A stretch of DNA of 64,000 bases from Rhodocyclaceae bacterium (GTDB taxonomy: Bacteria > Pseudomonadota > Gammaproteobacteria > Burkholderiales > Rhodocyclaceae), in assembly GCA_013791905.1 (NCBI GenBank), contig VMSX01000010.1, positions 208,374 to 272,373 on the forward strand, in the 5' to 3' direction. Positions 36,603 through 45,967 of the stretch are shown here, one piece after another (position 1 is the first letter of the stretch; every line of letters begins with the position of its first letter). A program made the position numbers and the translations under genes. Below the pieces are notes generated by a model. That model ran no database searches. It was given only the letters and a program-made list of their open reading frames with translations, and was not told where the DNA came from.

Positions 36603-38780
36603 TCAGTATTTGAGGCGTGCGTAGTAGGTTTTTTCAGCCGCGGCATGCGCCTGGCCAAGCGTGTGAATGCCCATTTCGGCAAGCATCGGCAATAGGCGCA
36701 GAAATACCTCGGCGGTCACTATGGCATCACCGAACGCGGTATGGCGGCCGATGATGGTGATGCCAAAACGTTCGGCGATGGCCTCGAGCTTGTGGCTTTC
36801 CTGATTGGGATGAACCAACGCAGACAGAAGCAGGGTATCCAGCACCGCATGATTGAAGCGGACACCGAGTTTTTCTTCCTTGAGCTGGAGAAAGCGCATG
36901 TCGAAGGCGGCATTGTGCGCCACCAGCACGGTATCTTCGCAGAAGCTATGGAACTGCGGCAGCACGGTGGCGATGGTCGGCTGACCGCGCACCATGTCTT
37001 CGGTAATGCCGTGAATCTTGATGCTTTCCAGGCGCAGGCGGCGCTGCGGATCAACCAACTGGTCGATATTTTCGAAGCGCAACAGGCGGCCATTGACGAT
37101 GCGCACCGCACCGATCTGGATGATCTCGTCACCGGCCGAGGGTTCCAGTCCCGTGGTTTCGGTATCGAACACCGTATAGGCGAGATCGGCAAGCGGCATG
37201 TCGTCGTGCGCATGATCCTCGCCGACGCGCTTGAACAGGTCGAAATCGTAGAATTCCGGTCGGCTCTCCACGTGCACCAGATTGGCGCCCTCGCCGGCAA
37301 TCTGCGCTTCGGCCACCGGAATCTGCAAACGGAAGAATGATTGCTGGATCGCCGAATCGCGACCGCAGGACAACTGGCCGCCGTGGCGATCGGTCACGTC
37401 GCGCAAGGTCAGCGGCGTGGTCTCCCCCGCTACCGACATGGGTTCGATCTGCCAACCCAGCAGGGTTTCAGAGGATACGGCCGTGCCGGCCCAGCGCAAT
37501 TCCAGCTGCAACATGCGGCCACTGTGCATCAGGCGCAGCCGCACCAGCTTGACCGCAAAACTCTCTTCGAGCTTGGAGGTCAGGAAGCTCAGCGCCTGGG
37601 TGATCGAATAACTGTCGACCTTCACCCACAGACCCTGCACCACGTCATCGATCTTGGCCTTCACGCCGAGCCGGCTTTCGATGCGCCGTCCCACCGCCAT
37701 CACCAGATCGGCACCGAGCATTTCCTCGAGCGGCCAGCGATTCACCAGGGTGGTGGCATATTCCTGTGCCGACTGGTTCAGGCGTACCGTCAGAATCTGC
37801 AATTCGTCATTGATCGCATCCACCGCCGCCTTGATCCTGGCCGCATCGGGCGCCGTGCGCAAACCCTGCAAACTGCCGCGAATGCCCGCCAGCGCAGCCC
37901 GCGTATCGTCCGCCAGCACCTGCACCGTGCGGTCGCATTGCGCACCGCTTTCCAGGGCACGGGTAATGTTTTCCAGGACAAGCACGTAGCCGCCAATACT
38001 GCGCTGCGACGGTTTATCCGCCGCATCTTCCGGAGTGACGCCGGGCGCGGCGATTACCGGCGCCATCTGCACCCGGATCAACTGGCCGGCGCGCGTGGTG
38101 GTAATAAAGCTGGCCAGCGGCTGACTGCCTTCGCGTTCGAGGCGATGCTGCAGGGAATCCAGCGCATGCGAAATCAATGAGCGATCGAACACCCCGTAGA
38201 TCGAACGCCCCAACCCGATCACCGTACTCGAACTATGTAGATCGGGTAGCAGCGCACTTGCCTGCAGTCGAGCCCGATTGTTGTAGAGCAGGATCCGTCC
38301 ATCCAGGTTGCAGACCATCACCGGCAACGGCAGATCTGCCATCAGCGCGGCCAGCCGGTTCCGCTCGGCTTCCAGCGTGGCCCGCGTCTGGCCGGCCTGT
38401 ACAACGGCATCCTGGCGCGCCGCATCGCGCTGATCGGCCAGGATGCCGATGGCCTCGGCCAGCGTACGCAACTCTGGCGCAACCGCCCCGACTTCGGGTC
38501 GATATGCCGGGTTGGGACCGGTTATCACACCGATCGCCTCGCCCAATTTCAATGCCTCACCCGGGTATTCACGCCACAACATGCGCGCCATGGCAGCACC
38601 AATGAAGGCCATCGCCACCAGCACAAAAATCGCCAGATTGATCCGTGGCTCAACGAGCTGGGCAAACAACAGACGATTGTCAGCTGACATATCAGACCAC
38701 AGCAGCCAGCCCGATAACAGCAACGGCGCTGCCATCATCAGAATGATGGCGACAATCAGCAGTACCAGCCGCGGTTTCAT
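36603..38780 (-). CDS. Membrane sensor-kinase-like protein fused to a DnaQ-type exonuclease
   Basis: 725 residues. Membrane spans near 5-27 and 47-66 are followed by a coiled coil and a PAS-like domain (LPLPVMVCNLDGRILLYNNRARLQ near 150). Next is a region organised like a histidine kinase (about 285-510) that lacks a clear phospho-acceptor histidine and ATP-binding N box. The C-terminus (about 530-720) is a complete DEDDh exonuclease: FDTETTG, HNAAFDMRF and HTAFGDA. Likely a signalling-controlled 3'-5' exonuclease. Precedes the CBS/DUF294 gene by 6 bp. Confidence 0.88.
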   Translation of the reverse strand: MKPRLVLLIVAIILMMAAPLLLSGWLLWSDMSADNRLLFAQLVEPRINLAIFVLVAMAFIGAAMARMLWREYPGEALKLGEAIGVITGPNPAYRPEVGAVAPELRTLAEAIGILADQRDAARQDAVVQAGQTRATLEAERNRLAALMADLPLPVMVCNLDGRILLYNNRARLQASALLPDLHSSSTVIGLGRSIYGVFDRSLISHALDSLQHRLEREGSQPLASFITTTRAGQLIRVQMAPVIAAPGVTPEDAADKPSQRSIGGYVLVLENITRALESGAQCDRTVQVLADDTRAALAGIRGSLQGLRTAPDAARIKAAVDAINDELQILTVRLNQSAQEYATTLVNRWPLEEMLGADLVMAVGRRIESRLGVKAKIDDVVQGLWVKVDSYSITQALSFLTSKLEESFAVKLVRLRLMHSGRMLQLELRWAGTAVSSETLLGWQIEPMSVAGETTPLTLRDVTDRHGGQLSCGRDSAIQQSFFRLQIPVAEAQIAGEGANLVHVESRPEFYDFDLFKRVGEDHAHDDMPLADLAYTVFDTETTGLEPSAGDEIIQIGAVRIVNGRLLRFENIDQLVDPQRRLRLESIKIHGITEDMVRGQPTIATVLPQFHSFCEDTVLVAHNAAFDMRFLQLKEEKLGVRFNHAVLDTLLLSALVHPNQESHKLEAIAERFGITIIGRHTAFGDAIVTAEVFLRLLPMLAEMGIHTLGQAHAAAEKTYYARLKY

Positions 38781-38790
38781 TCCAGCAGCC

Positions 38791-39336
38791 TCAAAGCTTC
38801 AAGAAGTGCTCGCGGTAATACTTGAGTTCCTCGATCGACTCGTAGATGTCGGCGAGCGCCTCATGCTTGCCACCCTTCTTGACGCCCTTGGCGATTTCCG
38901 GTGTCCAGCGCTTGCACAGTTCCTTCAGCGTTGACACGTCGAGGTTGCGGTAATGGAAATAGGTTTCCAGCTTCGGCATATAGCGCGCCATGAATCGGCG
39001 GTCCTGGCAGATCGAATTGCCGCACATCGGCGACTTGCCCGTCGGCACATGGCGCTTGAGGAAATCGAGCGCCTGCGCCTCGATCTCGGCTTCGGCCAGT
39101 GCGGACGCTTTAACCTTTTCGATCAGCCCGGACTTGCCGTGCGTCTTCTTGTTCCAGGCATCCATCGCTTCGAGTACTTCATCGGACTGATGCACCGCCC
39201 ATGCGACACTTTCGGCGACCACCTCAAGCTGTGAATTGGTGATCACCATCGCCAGTTCGATGATGCGGTCGCGGTCAGGGTCGAGCCCGGTCATTTCCAT
39301 GTCGAGCCAGACAAGGGCGTTTTGGTCTTGTGCCAT
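38791..39336 (-). CDS. orn: Oligoribonuclease
   Basis: DEDDh exonuclease that degrades 2-5-nt RNAs, including the pGpG from cyclic-di-GMP breakdown. 181 residues from [23 protein letters not shown], which holds the first catalytic Asp/Glu pair. [12 protein letters not shown] and the terminal [22 protein letters not shown] carry the remaining catalytic residues. Longer in-frame starts lack the family beginning. Divergent from the Ste24-like protease gene with 65 bp between. Confidence 0.97.
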   Translation of the reverse strand: MAQDQNALVWLDMEMTGLDPDRDRIIELAMVITNSQLEVVAESVAWAVHQSDEVLEAMDAWNKKTHGKSGLIEKVKASALAEAEIEAQALDFLKRHVPTGKSPMCGNSICQDRRFMARYMPKLETYFHYRNLDVSTLKELCKRWTPEIAKGVKKGGKHEALADIYESIEELKYYREHFLKL

Positions 39337-39401
39337 AATTCTCCTGCTTTCACGCGGTTTTACAGCTTGCATTCTGGCACATTTCCCCAATCTCACTTCT
39401 C

Positions 39402-40676
39402 GTGGCTGCACTCTTCTCCCTTGTCTTTCTGACCCTGCTGGCATTGACGACCGGCATGCGCGTGTGGCTGGCCTTGCGTCAGCTGCGGCATGTTGCTGCG
39501 CATCGCGCCACGGTGCCCGCCGAATTTGCCGACCGCATCGACCTCGCCGACCATCAGAAAGCGGCCGACTACTCGCGCGCCAAGATTCGCCTCGGCATCA
39601 TCGAACTGGCAGTCGACGCCGTGCTGTTGCTGCTATTCTCCTTCGGCGGCCTGCTAACTGCCTTCGACCAGTTCTGGCGCGGCATGTTTGCCGACATGGG
39701 TTACGCCCATGGTCTTGCCCTGTTCGCCAGCGTCGGCATAGCCGGCTTTTGCATCAGTCTGCCATTTTCGCTGTATCGCACCTTTTCGCTCGAAGCCCGC
39801 TTCGGCTTCAACAAGATGACACCGGGCCTCTACGTCGCCGATCTTCTCAAGCAGCTGCTGCTGACCGTGCTGATCGGCGCGCCCCTGCTGCTCGCCGTGC
39901 TGTGGCTGATGGGCGCGATGGGCGAACGCTGGTGGCTCTACGTCTGGGCCGCCTGGCTGGGCTTCAACCTGCTGGTGCTGCTGCTCTACCCGACCTACAT
40001 CGCGCCACTGTTCAACAAGTTCACTCCGCTGGCCGATGGTGAGATGAAAACCCGCATCGAAGCGCTGCTGGCGCGCTGCGGCTTCGCCAGTTCTGGCTTG
40101 TTCGTGATGGACGGCTCGAAGCGTTCGGCCCACGGCAACGCCTATTTCACCGGCTTTGGCCGCGCCAAGCGCATCGTTTTCTTCGACACCCTGCTCGACA
40201 AACTCGTACCGGGCGAGGTCGAGGCCGTGCTCGCGCACGAGTTGGGGCATTACAAACATCGCCACGTCTGGAAGCGCATCGCCGTGATGGCCGCGCTGTC
40301 GCTCGCCCTGCTCTGGCTGCTGGGCCAGATCATCGACCAAACCTGGTTTTACGACGGTCTGAAAGTCGGCGTTGGCGAGACGGCGCAAAACGCTGCAATG
40401 AGTACGGCAATGGCGCTGATTCTCTTCTCGCTGGTGTTGCCGGTTTTCACCTTCCCCTTCGCCCCGCTCATGTCATGGCTGTCGCGACGCCACGAATTCG
40501 AGGCCGACGCGTATGCAGCAAAGCAGGCCAGCAGCAACGAGCTGATCGCCGCGCTGGTCAAGCTTTACCGCGACAATGCGGCAACGCTGACACCTGACCC
40601 GCTGTTTTCGCTGTTCTACGACTCGCACCCGCCCGCCAGTCAGCGCATCGCGCATCTGCGTTCAGTAACTTCGTGA
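39402..40676 (+). CDS. M48-family integral membrane peptidase (Ste24-like)
   Basis: 424 residues with a GTG start. Several membrane spans frame the zinc site [13 protein letters not shown] near 280; the third ligand lies in [12 protein letters not shown] near 365. The [16 protein letters not shown] [20 protein letters not shown] loop is a hallmark of the Ste24/CAAX protease group. In bacteria these act in membrane protein turnover. [11 protein letters not shown] near residue 323 overlies a dispersed-repeat copy. Its stop overlaps the rsgA start (GTGA). Confidence 0.94.
   Translation: MAALFSLVFLTLLALTTGMRVWLALRQLRHVAAHRATVPAEFADRIDLADHQKAADYSRAKIRLGIIELAVDAVLLLLFSFGGLLTAFDQFWRGMFADMGYAHGLALFASVGIAGFCISLPFSLYRTFSLEARFGFNKMTPGLYVADLLKQLLLTVLIGAPLLLAVLWLMGAMGERWWLYVWAAWLGFNLLVLLLYPTYIAPLFNKFTPLADGEMKTRIEALLARCGFASSGLFVMDGSKRSAHGNAYFTGFGRAKRIVFFDTLLDKLVPGEVEAVLAHELGHYKHRHVWKRIAVMAALSLALLWLLGQIIDQTWFYDGLKVGVGETAQNAAMSTAMALILFSLVLPVFTFPFAPLMSWLSRRHEFEADAYAAKQASSNELIAALVKLYRDNAATLTPDPLFSLFYDSHPPASQRIAHLRSVTS
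40365..40383 (+). repeat. Dispersed 19-bp repeat, copy 10 (inside Ste24-like gene)
   Basis: Matches the core in 17 of 19 positions, preceded by AAA. Encodes KVGVGETA in the loop after WFYDGL. Confidence 0.78.
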
Positions 40677-41551
40677 CGTTAAACGGCACCATCGTCGCCG
40701 CCTTTGGCCGCCACTACGAGGTTGAGTTGGATGACGGTCGCAGCGTCAATGGCATTCCGCGCGGCAAGAAAAGCCCCTACGCCTGCGGCGACCGCGTCAC
40801 GCTGGGGCCGCTCCACGACACCGAAGCGCAGATTCTCAGCCATGCGCCGCGCAGTTCGCTGCTCTACCGCAGCGACCTGTGGAAGCAGAAACTGATTGCC
40901 GCCAATGCGACACAAATCGTGCTGGTGGTCGCCACCGAGCCGGGCTTCTCCACCGAATTGATCTCGCGCGCCCTCGTCGCCGCGCAGCACGAGCAGATGC
41001 GCGCTGTCATCGTGCTCAACAAGGCTGACCTGACCGCCAGCCTGCCCGCGGCGCGTGCCCAACTCGCGCCCTTTGCCAGGCTTGATATCCCCGTGGTCGA
41101 ACTCAGTGCCCTGACCGACGCCACGCCACTGCTGCCCTGGCTCGCCGGTCAGGTTTCGGTACTGGTTGGCCAAAGCGGCATGGGCAAGTCAACCATCACC
41201 AATACCTTGATTCCCGAGGCCGGCGCGGCGACGCGCGAAATTTCCACTGCGCTCGATGCCGGCAAGCACACCACCACCCATGCGCGCCGCTACCCATTGC
41301 CCGATGGCGGCATGCTGATTGACTCTCCCGGTCTACAGGAATTTGGCCTCGCTCACTTGACACGAGGTGAAATCGAGCTGGGCTTCGCCGAGTTTCAGGC
41401 TCATCTCGGTAACTGCCGCTTTCGCGACTGCCGTCACGAGCACGAGCCCGATTGCGCGATCAAGGCGGCTGTCGCCAGCGGGGCAATCCATGCACAGCGC
41501 CTGATCCACTTCATCACCATCGCCAACGAAGGCAATCGGGATAAAGGGTAG
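40673..41551 (+). CDS. rsgA: Ribosome small-subunit GTPase RsgA
   Basis: Circularly permuted GTPase that checks 30S subunit maturation. 292 residues starting at a GTG that overlaps the previous stop. N-terminal OB fold (GTIVAAFGRHYEVELDDGR). G4 motif NKADL comes before G1 (GQSGMGKST near residue 165) and DSPG, the permuted order. The C-terminal zinc site is in CRFRDCRHEHEPDCAI. The orn, Ste24-like, rsgA neighbourhood is common in betaproteobacteria. Confidence 0.97.
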   Translation: MTLNGTIVAAFGRHYEVELDDGRSVNGIPRGKKSPYACGDRVTLGPLHDTEAQILSHAPRSSLLYRSDLWKQKLIAANATQIVLVVATEPGFSTELISRALVAAQHEQMRAVIVLNKADLTASLPAARAQLAPFARLDIPVVELSALTDATPLLPWLAGQVSVLVGQSGMGKSTITNTLIPEAGAATREISTALDAGKHTTTHARRYPLPDGGMLIDSPGLQEFGLAHLTRGEIELGFAEFQAHLGNCRFRDCRHEHEPDCAIKAAVASGAIHAQRLIHFITIANEGNRDKG

Positions 41552-41561
41552 GGGCGGGTGT

Positions 41562-41599
41562 CTTTCATGATCGGGGGCGTGGCCCTCGCATCATGAAAG
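41562..41599. terminator. Long hairpin between convergent rsgA and copper-chaperone genes
   Basis: CTTTCATGAT and its exact complement enclose a further GC-rich pairing (CGGGGGC with GCCCTCG), giving a stem of about 17 bp with a one-base bulge and a 3-nt loop. It lies exactly between two convergent stops, so a two-way terminator role is likely, though T tracts are absent. Confidence 0.5.
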
Positions 41600-42088
41600 T
41601 CAGTGCTTCATCTTGCTGTGATCCATGTCGCCCTTGGGCAACATCGCGGCTGTCGGCCTTTTCACCGGCACGTCGATGGTCTTGCTGCTGCCGTCGGCAA
41701 AACCGAGCGTGATGGCAACCGTGTCGCCATCCTTGAGCGGCGCCTTCATGTCGATCAGCATGACATGGTAGCTACCGGGCTTGAGCATCACTTCGCCCTT
41801 GGCCGGCACGACGATTTCCTTGACCTGACGCATACGCATCACGCCACCATCATTGATGTGATTGTGCAGTTCAGTGATGTGGGCGGCCACCGAGCCCGCC
41901 GTGACCAGCGGGACTGCCCTGTCGCCGGCATTCCTGAGGGTCATGTACGCGCCGGTGACTTTGGCTCCGGGAGGCGCTTGGCGCACATGGGGATCGATCA
42001 CGCTAACCTGGTCGGCCATGCCGGCAGACCAGGCCGGAGCGGCGCAACCGATCAAGGCAAGGAGGACAAGCGGGAGTGAATGTTTCAT
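41600..42088 (-). CDS. Periplasmic copper chaperone PCu(A)C
   Basis: Delivers Cu(I) to the CuA site of cytochrome oxidase, usually with Sco. 162 residues; signal peptide MKHSLPLVLLALIGCAAPAWSAG. The cupredoxin-like domain has GAYMTLRN, ELHNHINDGGVMRMRQV and SYHVMLI, the spaced His/Met ligand set of the family. The C-terminal Met/His tail (MLPKGDMDHSKMKH) may bind additional copper. It follows the sco gene in the same direction. Confidence 0.93.
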   Translation of the reverse strand: MKHSLPLVLLALIGCAAPAWSAGMADQVSVIDPHVRQAPPGAKVTGAYMTLRNAGDRAVPLVTAGSVAAHITELHNHINDGGVMRMRQVKEIVVPAKGEVMLKPGSYHVMLIDMKAPLKDGDTVAITLGFADGSSKTIDVPVKRPTAAMLPKGDMDHSKMKH

Positions 42089-42111
42089 GTATGTCGGGCT
42101 CCATGCGCCAT

Positions 42112-42744
42112 TCAGTTGTTGGGTAGGTGTTTGCGAATTTCAGCGGCCAATTGCTCAGCCGGCAAGGCATGGGGCAGACTGGCAACCAGACGGCCGTCCC
42201 GGTCGATCAGGTAGGTCAGCGCAGTGTGGTCGATGACGTAGCCGCCCGCCGAGACGTTGTCCTGCCGGACGAATGCGGCGCCATACCGGCCAGCGATTTC
42301 GGCGAGACGTGCCGACTGGCCTGTCAGGCCGATGATGGACGGGTGAAAGAAAGTTGTGTATTCGACAAGTCGCGCGACGTTGTCGCGTTCCGGGTCGACG
42401 CTGACAAACAACACCTGGACCCTGGCCAACTCGACCGGAGTCAAACTGGCCAGCATTTGGGCAATGATCGATAGCCCCGTCGGACATATATCGGGGCAGT
42501 AGGTGTAACCGAATTGCAGCACCACCAGCTTGCCACGCAGCTCAGCCAGCGCAAACGGACCTGCGGGGCCATCCAGAGTGAAGTCGCCACCAACCGGTGG
42601 CGCGGCAAGCGGAACATTCAGTACGGTGTGAGGGGGCTGATTGCCGGACGCAGGCACCCCCCCCTGCTCGGGATGCCAGTAAAGGACCAAGCCGAGAATC
42701 ACGAATATCAGCAACACATTGATTGCAACCAGCAGTCCTCTCAT
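42112..42744 (-). CDS. SCO-family copper chaperone
   Basis: Thioredoxin-fold assembly factor for the CuA centre of cytochrome oxidase. 210 residues with an N-terminal membrane anchor (about 5-24). The copper/thiol motif CxxxC is in YTYCPDICPTGL near residue 87, and the ligand histidine is in YVIDHTALTYLIDRDG near residue 175. 23 bp upstream of the PCu(A)C gene. No oxidase subunit genes lie in the window. Confidence 0.94.
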   Translation of the reverse strand: MRGLLVAINVLLIFVILGLVLYWHPEQGGVPASGNQPPHTVLNVPLAAPPVGGDFTLDGPAGPFALAELRGKLVVLQFGYTYCPDICPTGLSIIAQMLASLTPVELARVQVLFVSVDPERDNVARLVEYTTFFHPSIIGLTGQSARLAEIAGRYGAAFVRQDNVSAGGYVIDHTALTYLIDRDGRLVASLPHALPAEQLAAEIRKHLPNN

Positions 42745-42776
42745 ATTCCGTCAACTTTCATCATGATGCCTCTGCC

Positions 42777-43247
42777 TTACGGTCCGGCATCAAAGCGGAA
42801 AGGCACGGCGATGCGGGTGCGGCCGGTTTCTATCAGCACGGTCGCCTGCCAGACCATCCGCCCTGTGACACAGACCGGCAGGGTGGTTTGCCCGGAAAAG
42901 CGTCCCGGGCCGGTAGCAGCGAGGGTAGGGCGGTTGAAACCCATCGCCATATCGACCCCGGCAAAGTCAACCGCAACCTTGTCAGCCGCAAATCCATCGA
43001 GTTCGACAACCAATTCCAGCGGCGCAGTAACCGGAATCGGCCTGGGTGTCAGCGAAAAATCGAGCTTGCCGCCCGCGGGCATAGTAACGCTACAGGCTCC
43101 GAGGTGCAGGTTGCAACCGGGATTGGGGCTGACGGTCACATCGGCCTTGGGCAGCAACAAGGGAGAATACTTGTATCCCGCCACCCCGATCACAATCAGG
43201 GTGAGAATCATGGCCGAATCGACAAGAAGGGATCTGCTGGCTGACAT
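42777..43247 (-). CDS. Membrane-anchored beta-domain protein, FixH/YtkA-like
   Basis: 156 residues, not recognised with certainty. One membrane span (about 11-30) is followed by a periplasmic beta-rich domain. The Met-containing block AGVDMAMGFNRPTL and later GRFSGQTTLPVCVTGRMVWQATV recall FixH/YtkA-like domains. The two cysteines CNLHLGAC may form a disulfide. It precedes sco and PCu(A)C on one transcript, which suggests a part in copper or oxidase assembly. Confidence 0.7.
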   Translation of the reverse strand: MSASRSLLVDSAMILTLIVIGVAGYKYSPLLLPKADVTVSPNPGCNLHLGACSVTMPAGGKLDFSLTPRPIPVTAPLELVVELDGFAADKVAVDFAGVDMAMGFNRPTLAATGPGRFSGQTTLPVCVTGRMVWQATVLIETGRTRIAVPFRFDAGP

Positions 43248-43354
43248 TGAAAAGGAAGCGGAATTTCAGGGAATGCCAATACTTGGCAGCAAGGATAACA
43301 AAAAGCGTCCATCATCAGACTGCCCATGGCTAACATGCTGATGTTTTGGAGTAG

Positions 43355-43368
43355 TTGAGGTATATCAA
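43355..43368 (+). promoter_or_regulatory. FNR/ANR-like operator upstream of cytochrome c4
   Basis: TTGAGGTATATCAA differs from the FNR consensus TTGATNNNNATCAA at one base. Its centre is 41.5 bp before the start point predicted from the -10 hexamer at 43391, the spacing of a class II activated promoter. It sits between the cytochrome gene and the divergent copper-chaperone operon. Confidence 0.65.
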
Positions 43369-43390
43369 TATTTACTTATATTCATTCTGC

Positions 43391-43396
43391 CATAAT
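43391..43396 (+). promoter_or_regulatory. Probable -10 element of the cytochrome c4 gene
   Basis: CATAAT matches five of six bases of the sigma-70 -10 consensus, 30 bp before the ATG. The FNR-like box takes the place of a -35 element. Confidence 0.5.
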
Positions 43397-43425
43397 AGCC
43401 AAGCTGTAATGACGAGGATGAAATT

Positions 43426-44124
43426 ATGAAAGCAATACTGATTCTGACCCTTGTCGCTCCCTTGATTTCTGCCTTTGCCATGGCCGCCGATCAACGGCAA
43501 AAGCCCGTGGCCGCCAGCGTCGCGTCTTCGGTGGCGCTGGCCAAGAAAGGCGATACCGAGCGCGGCAAGAAAGCCTATGAAATATGCAGTGCCTGTCACC
43601 TACCTTCCGGCGCGGGCAAAGCTGACGGTTCCTACCCTCAACTTGCCGGCCAACATGCGGCCGTTCTGGTCAAGCAGATGATCGACATCCGCTCCGGCCA
43701 CCGCGACAGTCCGACCATGTACCCGTTCATCCAGGAAATCACCGATCCGAAGGTCATGGCCGATATCGCCGCCCATATCGAAGAACTGTGCATTCCCAGC
43801 AACAACGGCAGATATGATGGCCCCGATGCCGTCCAGCAGATTGCCATGGGCAAGAAGCTATATGAACAAAGCTGCATCAAGTGCCATGGCAAGAATGGTG
43901 CAGGCAACGAGGAAAAATACTACCCGGTGATTGCCGGCCAACATTACAAATACCTGCTGCGCCAAATGACGGCGATTCGTGACGGCACCCGCTGCAACGT
44001 TAACAAGGACATGGTCAAGGTCATCGAGAACTATAGCGACGCGCAACTCGTAGCGATATCAGCCTATCAGGCACGCCTGTCGATGCCCGGGGCGATGTGC
44101 GACAAGGACGGCAAGCATAAATAA
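43426..44124 (+). CDS. Di-haem cytochrome c (c4-like)
   Basis: Periplasmic electron carrier with two c-type haems. 232 residues; the signal peptide is MKAILILTLVAPLISAFAMAA. Haem motifs are CSACH near residue 54 and CIKCH near residue 150. Each half has the c4 pattern YPQLAGQHAAVLVKQM / YPVIAGQHYKYLLRQM. Axial methionines are probably in the TMYPFI and later segments. It probably donates electrons to a terminal oxidase or reductase. Expression likely rises at low oxygen (FNR-like box). Confidence 0.94.
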   Translation: MKAILILTLVAPLISAFAMAADQRQKPVAASVASSVALAKKGDTERGKKAYEICSACHLPSGAGKADGSYPQLAGQHAAVLVKQMIDIRSGHRDSPTMYPFIQEITDPKVMADIAAHIEELCIPSNNGRYDGPDAVQQIAMGKKLYEQSCIKCHGKNGAGNEEKYYPVIAGQHYKYLLRQMTAIRDGTRCNVNKDMVKVIENYSDAQLVAISAYQARLSMPGAMCDKDGKHK

Positions 44125-44138
44125 GGCAAGCCGACGAA

Positions 44139-44172
44139 CTCCCGTTGCCCCGCTTTGGCGTGGCAACGGGAG
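44139..44172. terminator. Stem-loop between convergent cytochrome and chemoreceptor genes
   Basis: An 11-bp perfect inverted repeat (CTCCCGTTGCC and complement) with a 12-nt loop lies 15 bp past the cytochrome stop and 10 bp from the chemoreceptor stop. No T run follows on either strand, so termination strength is uncertain. Confidence 0.5.
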
Positions 44173-44181
44173 AGGAATCGA

Positions 44182-45828
44182 TCAGATGCGGAAGCGTGCC
44201 ACCGACTTATCGAGTTCTGCTGCCAATCCCTGCAAGTGCTCGGCGGCGGCCGTCGTCTGGCGTACGCTGGCGCTGTTTTCCTCCGACATGCTGGCGATGC
44301 GCTCGACACCCCGGGCGACTTCCTGCGCGGCAACCGCCTGTTCGTCGAGGGCGCTGCCGATATCATCAACCACGGTACTGACGCGCTGGGTACTGGACTG
44401 GATGCCGGTGATCGACTCGCCAGCCTGTTGGGCCAGCTTGACGCCGCCATCGACGCGGGCCACGCCGCTTTCCATTTCCTGCGCGGCACGCCGTGCGCCA
44501 GCCTGCACCTTGTCAATTACCGTGGCGATGGTGCGGGTTGATTCGGAGGTGCGCTCGGCCAATTTCCTCACTTCGTCAGCCACGACGGCAAAGCCGCGTC
44601 CCTGCTCGCCGGCCCGTGCTGCCTCGATGGCCGCATTCAGTGCCAGCAGGTTGGTCTGATCGGCCACTTCGCGGATGACGTTGATGACCGATGAGATTTC
44701 GTTCGAGTAAGCTTCCAGTTCGCGGATGGTGCCGGCCGCTTCATTGACGGCGGCAGACACATGACGCATTTCATCGGCAGTTGAGTGCACCACCTGGCCG
44801 CCGGCACGCGACTCGTCGCCGGCTGTGGAAGCAACGGTACGCGCCTCGCGTGCATGGTCGCGCACCTGGTCGATCGATACCGACATTTCTTCGACGGCGG
44901 ACGCCATGCCCGAAGCGGCTTCGCTCTGCGCCGCGGTGGCGCTCGCCGACTGGCGCGCTGCGCTGGTCAGGTCTTGAGCGGCACGGGCAAGCTCCTTGGC
45001 ACTATTCTGCGAAGCACCGACCATGCTGCGCAGGCCTTCCTGCATGCGGGCGAAGGCCGCCAGCAGGCGGCCGGCTTCGTCATTGCCGCCCGTGGGTACG
45101 GTGTTGGTCAGGTCGCCATTGGCAATGGCCTCGGCGATGCCGACCGAGGTGTTGATCGGCACCGTGATGGCGCGGGCGAGGAACCAGGCAAAGCCAGCGG
45201 CGCCCCCCATGGCACCCAGCAGAATCAGGGCAAGCAGCAGCATCCCGCGGTCATGGTTTTTATTGGCTTCTATGTAGAGTTCCTCGGCCACCCGCGTCTG
45301 GTATTCCATCAGATCCAAGTGGGCCGAGCGCGAAGCCTGGCCCTCGGTTTTCATGGCAGTCAGCACTTCCCTCGTCAACTCGTTCGAGAAATCACCGCCC
45401 TTCATGCGTTCGAGCAGACTGGCGGACTTCTCCATCCAGGCCTTGCGCTTAGCGGCAAATTCAGCTGCGAGAAGCTTTTCTTCCTCGGTAAGATAAGTCG
45501 CCATGTATTTATCCCACAGCGAATTCATTTCGCTCACCCGCCTGGCGAAGTTGACGAGATGAGCGTCGGTCGGGTGATCGTGCACGACGGCAGCAGGGGA
45601 ACGGAAGTCATGCTGCAAGGCAAGGAGCAGTTCGGACGTGTTGATGGCCAGCATTACACCGATTTCCGACAGATCGGCCAGCGGCACAGCACGATCTTCG
45701 TAGACGGATTTCAGGGAGGCGACGGCCTTATCCTCATTACGCCAGCCGATGCCTGCAATGAGCAGCATCGCCAAGCTGCTGATCAGCATGAGGATGAAAA
45801 TACGTTTGCTGATGGGAAGATTATTCAT
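44182..45828 (-). CDS. Methyl-accepting chemotaxis protein (4HB sensor)
   Basis: 548-residue chemoreceptor. Membrane spans near 10-30 and 190-212 enclose a four-helix-bundle-type sensor. A HAMP domain follows, then the signalling domain (about 290-548). Its hairpin tip [41 protein letters not shown] is intact and contacts CheA/CheW. The C-terminus ends VARFRI with no CheR-binding pentapeptide. Ligand unknown. Confidence 0.95.
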   Translation of the reverse strand: MNNLPISKRIFILMLISSLAMLLIAGIGWRNEDKAVASLKSVYEDRAVPLADLSEIGVMLAINTSELLLALQHDFRSPAAVVHDHPTDAHLVNFARRVSEMNSLWDKYMATYLTEEEKLLAAEFAAKRKAWMEKSASLLERMKGGDFSNELTREVLTAMKTEGQASRSAHLDLMEYQTRVAEELYIEANKNHDRGMLLLALILLGAMGGAAGFAWFLARAITVPINTSVGIAEAIANGDLTNTVPTGGNDEAGRLLAAFARMQEGLRSMVGASQNSAKELARAAQDLTSAARQSASATAAQSEAASGMASAVEEMSVSIDQVRDHAREARTVASTAGDESRAGGQVVHSTADEMRHVSAAVNEAAGTIRELEAYSNEISSVINVIREVADQTNLLALNAAIEAARAGEQGRGFAVVADEVRKLAERTSESTRTIATVIDKVQAGARRAAQEMESGVARVDGGVKLAQQAGESITGIQSSTQRVSTVVDDIGSALDEQAVAAQEVARGVERIASMSEENSASVRQTTAAAEHLQGLAAELDKSVARFRI

Positions 45829-45865
45829 TATCGATTCCTAATATTCGTTTAATCTAATATAGCAA

Positions 45866-45878
45866 ACTATACTATAGT
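45866..45878. promoter_or_regulatory. Short palindrome upstream of the chemoreceptor gene
   Basis: ACTATA, one base, TATAGT: a perfect 6-bp inverted repeat in an AT-rich stretch 38-50 bp before the chemoreceptor ATG. It could be part of a promoter (TATAGT-like -10) or an operator. Confidence 0.3.
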
Positions 45879-45967
45879 GATGTGCGTACGGGTGAAATCC
45901 GCTGCGCTTCCCGACAACAGGATTTGCGTCGCTGCCAGGCGACGGGTTTCACTGGCTCAATCAGCCC

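Noticed and set aside
35295..36695. A 466-codon frame on the plus strand opposite the CBS/DUF294 gene
   Set aside because: The opposite strand encodes recognisable CBS and transferase motifs over the same bases.
45832..45856. A sigma-28-like TAAA...CGATAA arrangement before the chemoreceptor
   Set aside because: The would-be -10 touches the ATG, so the transcript would start inside the gene.
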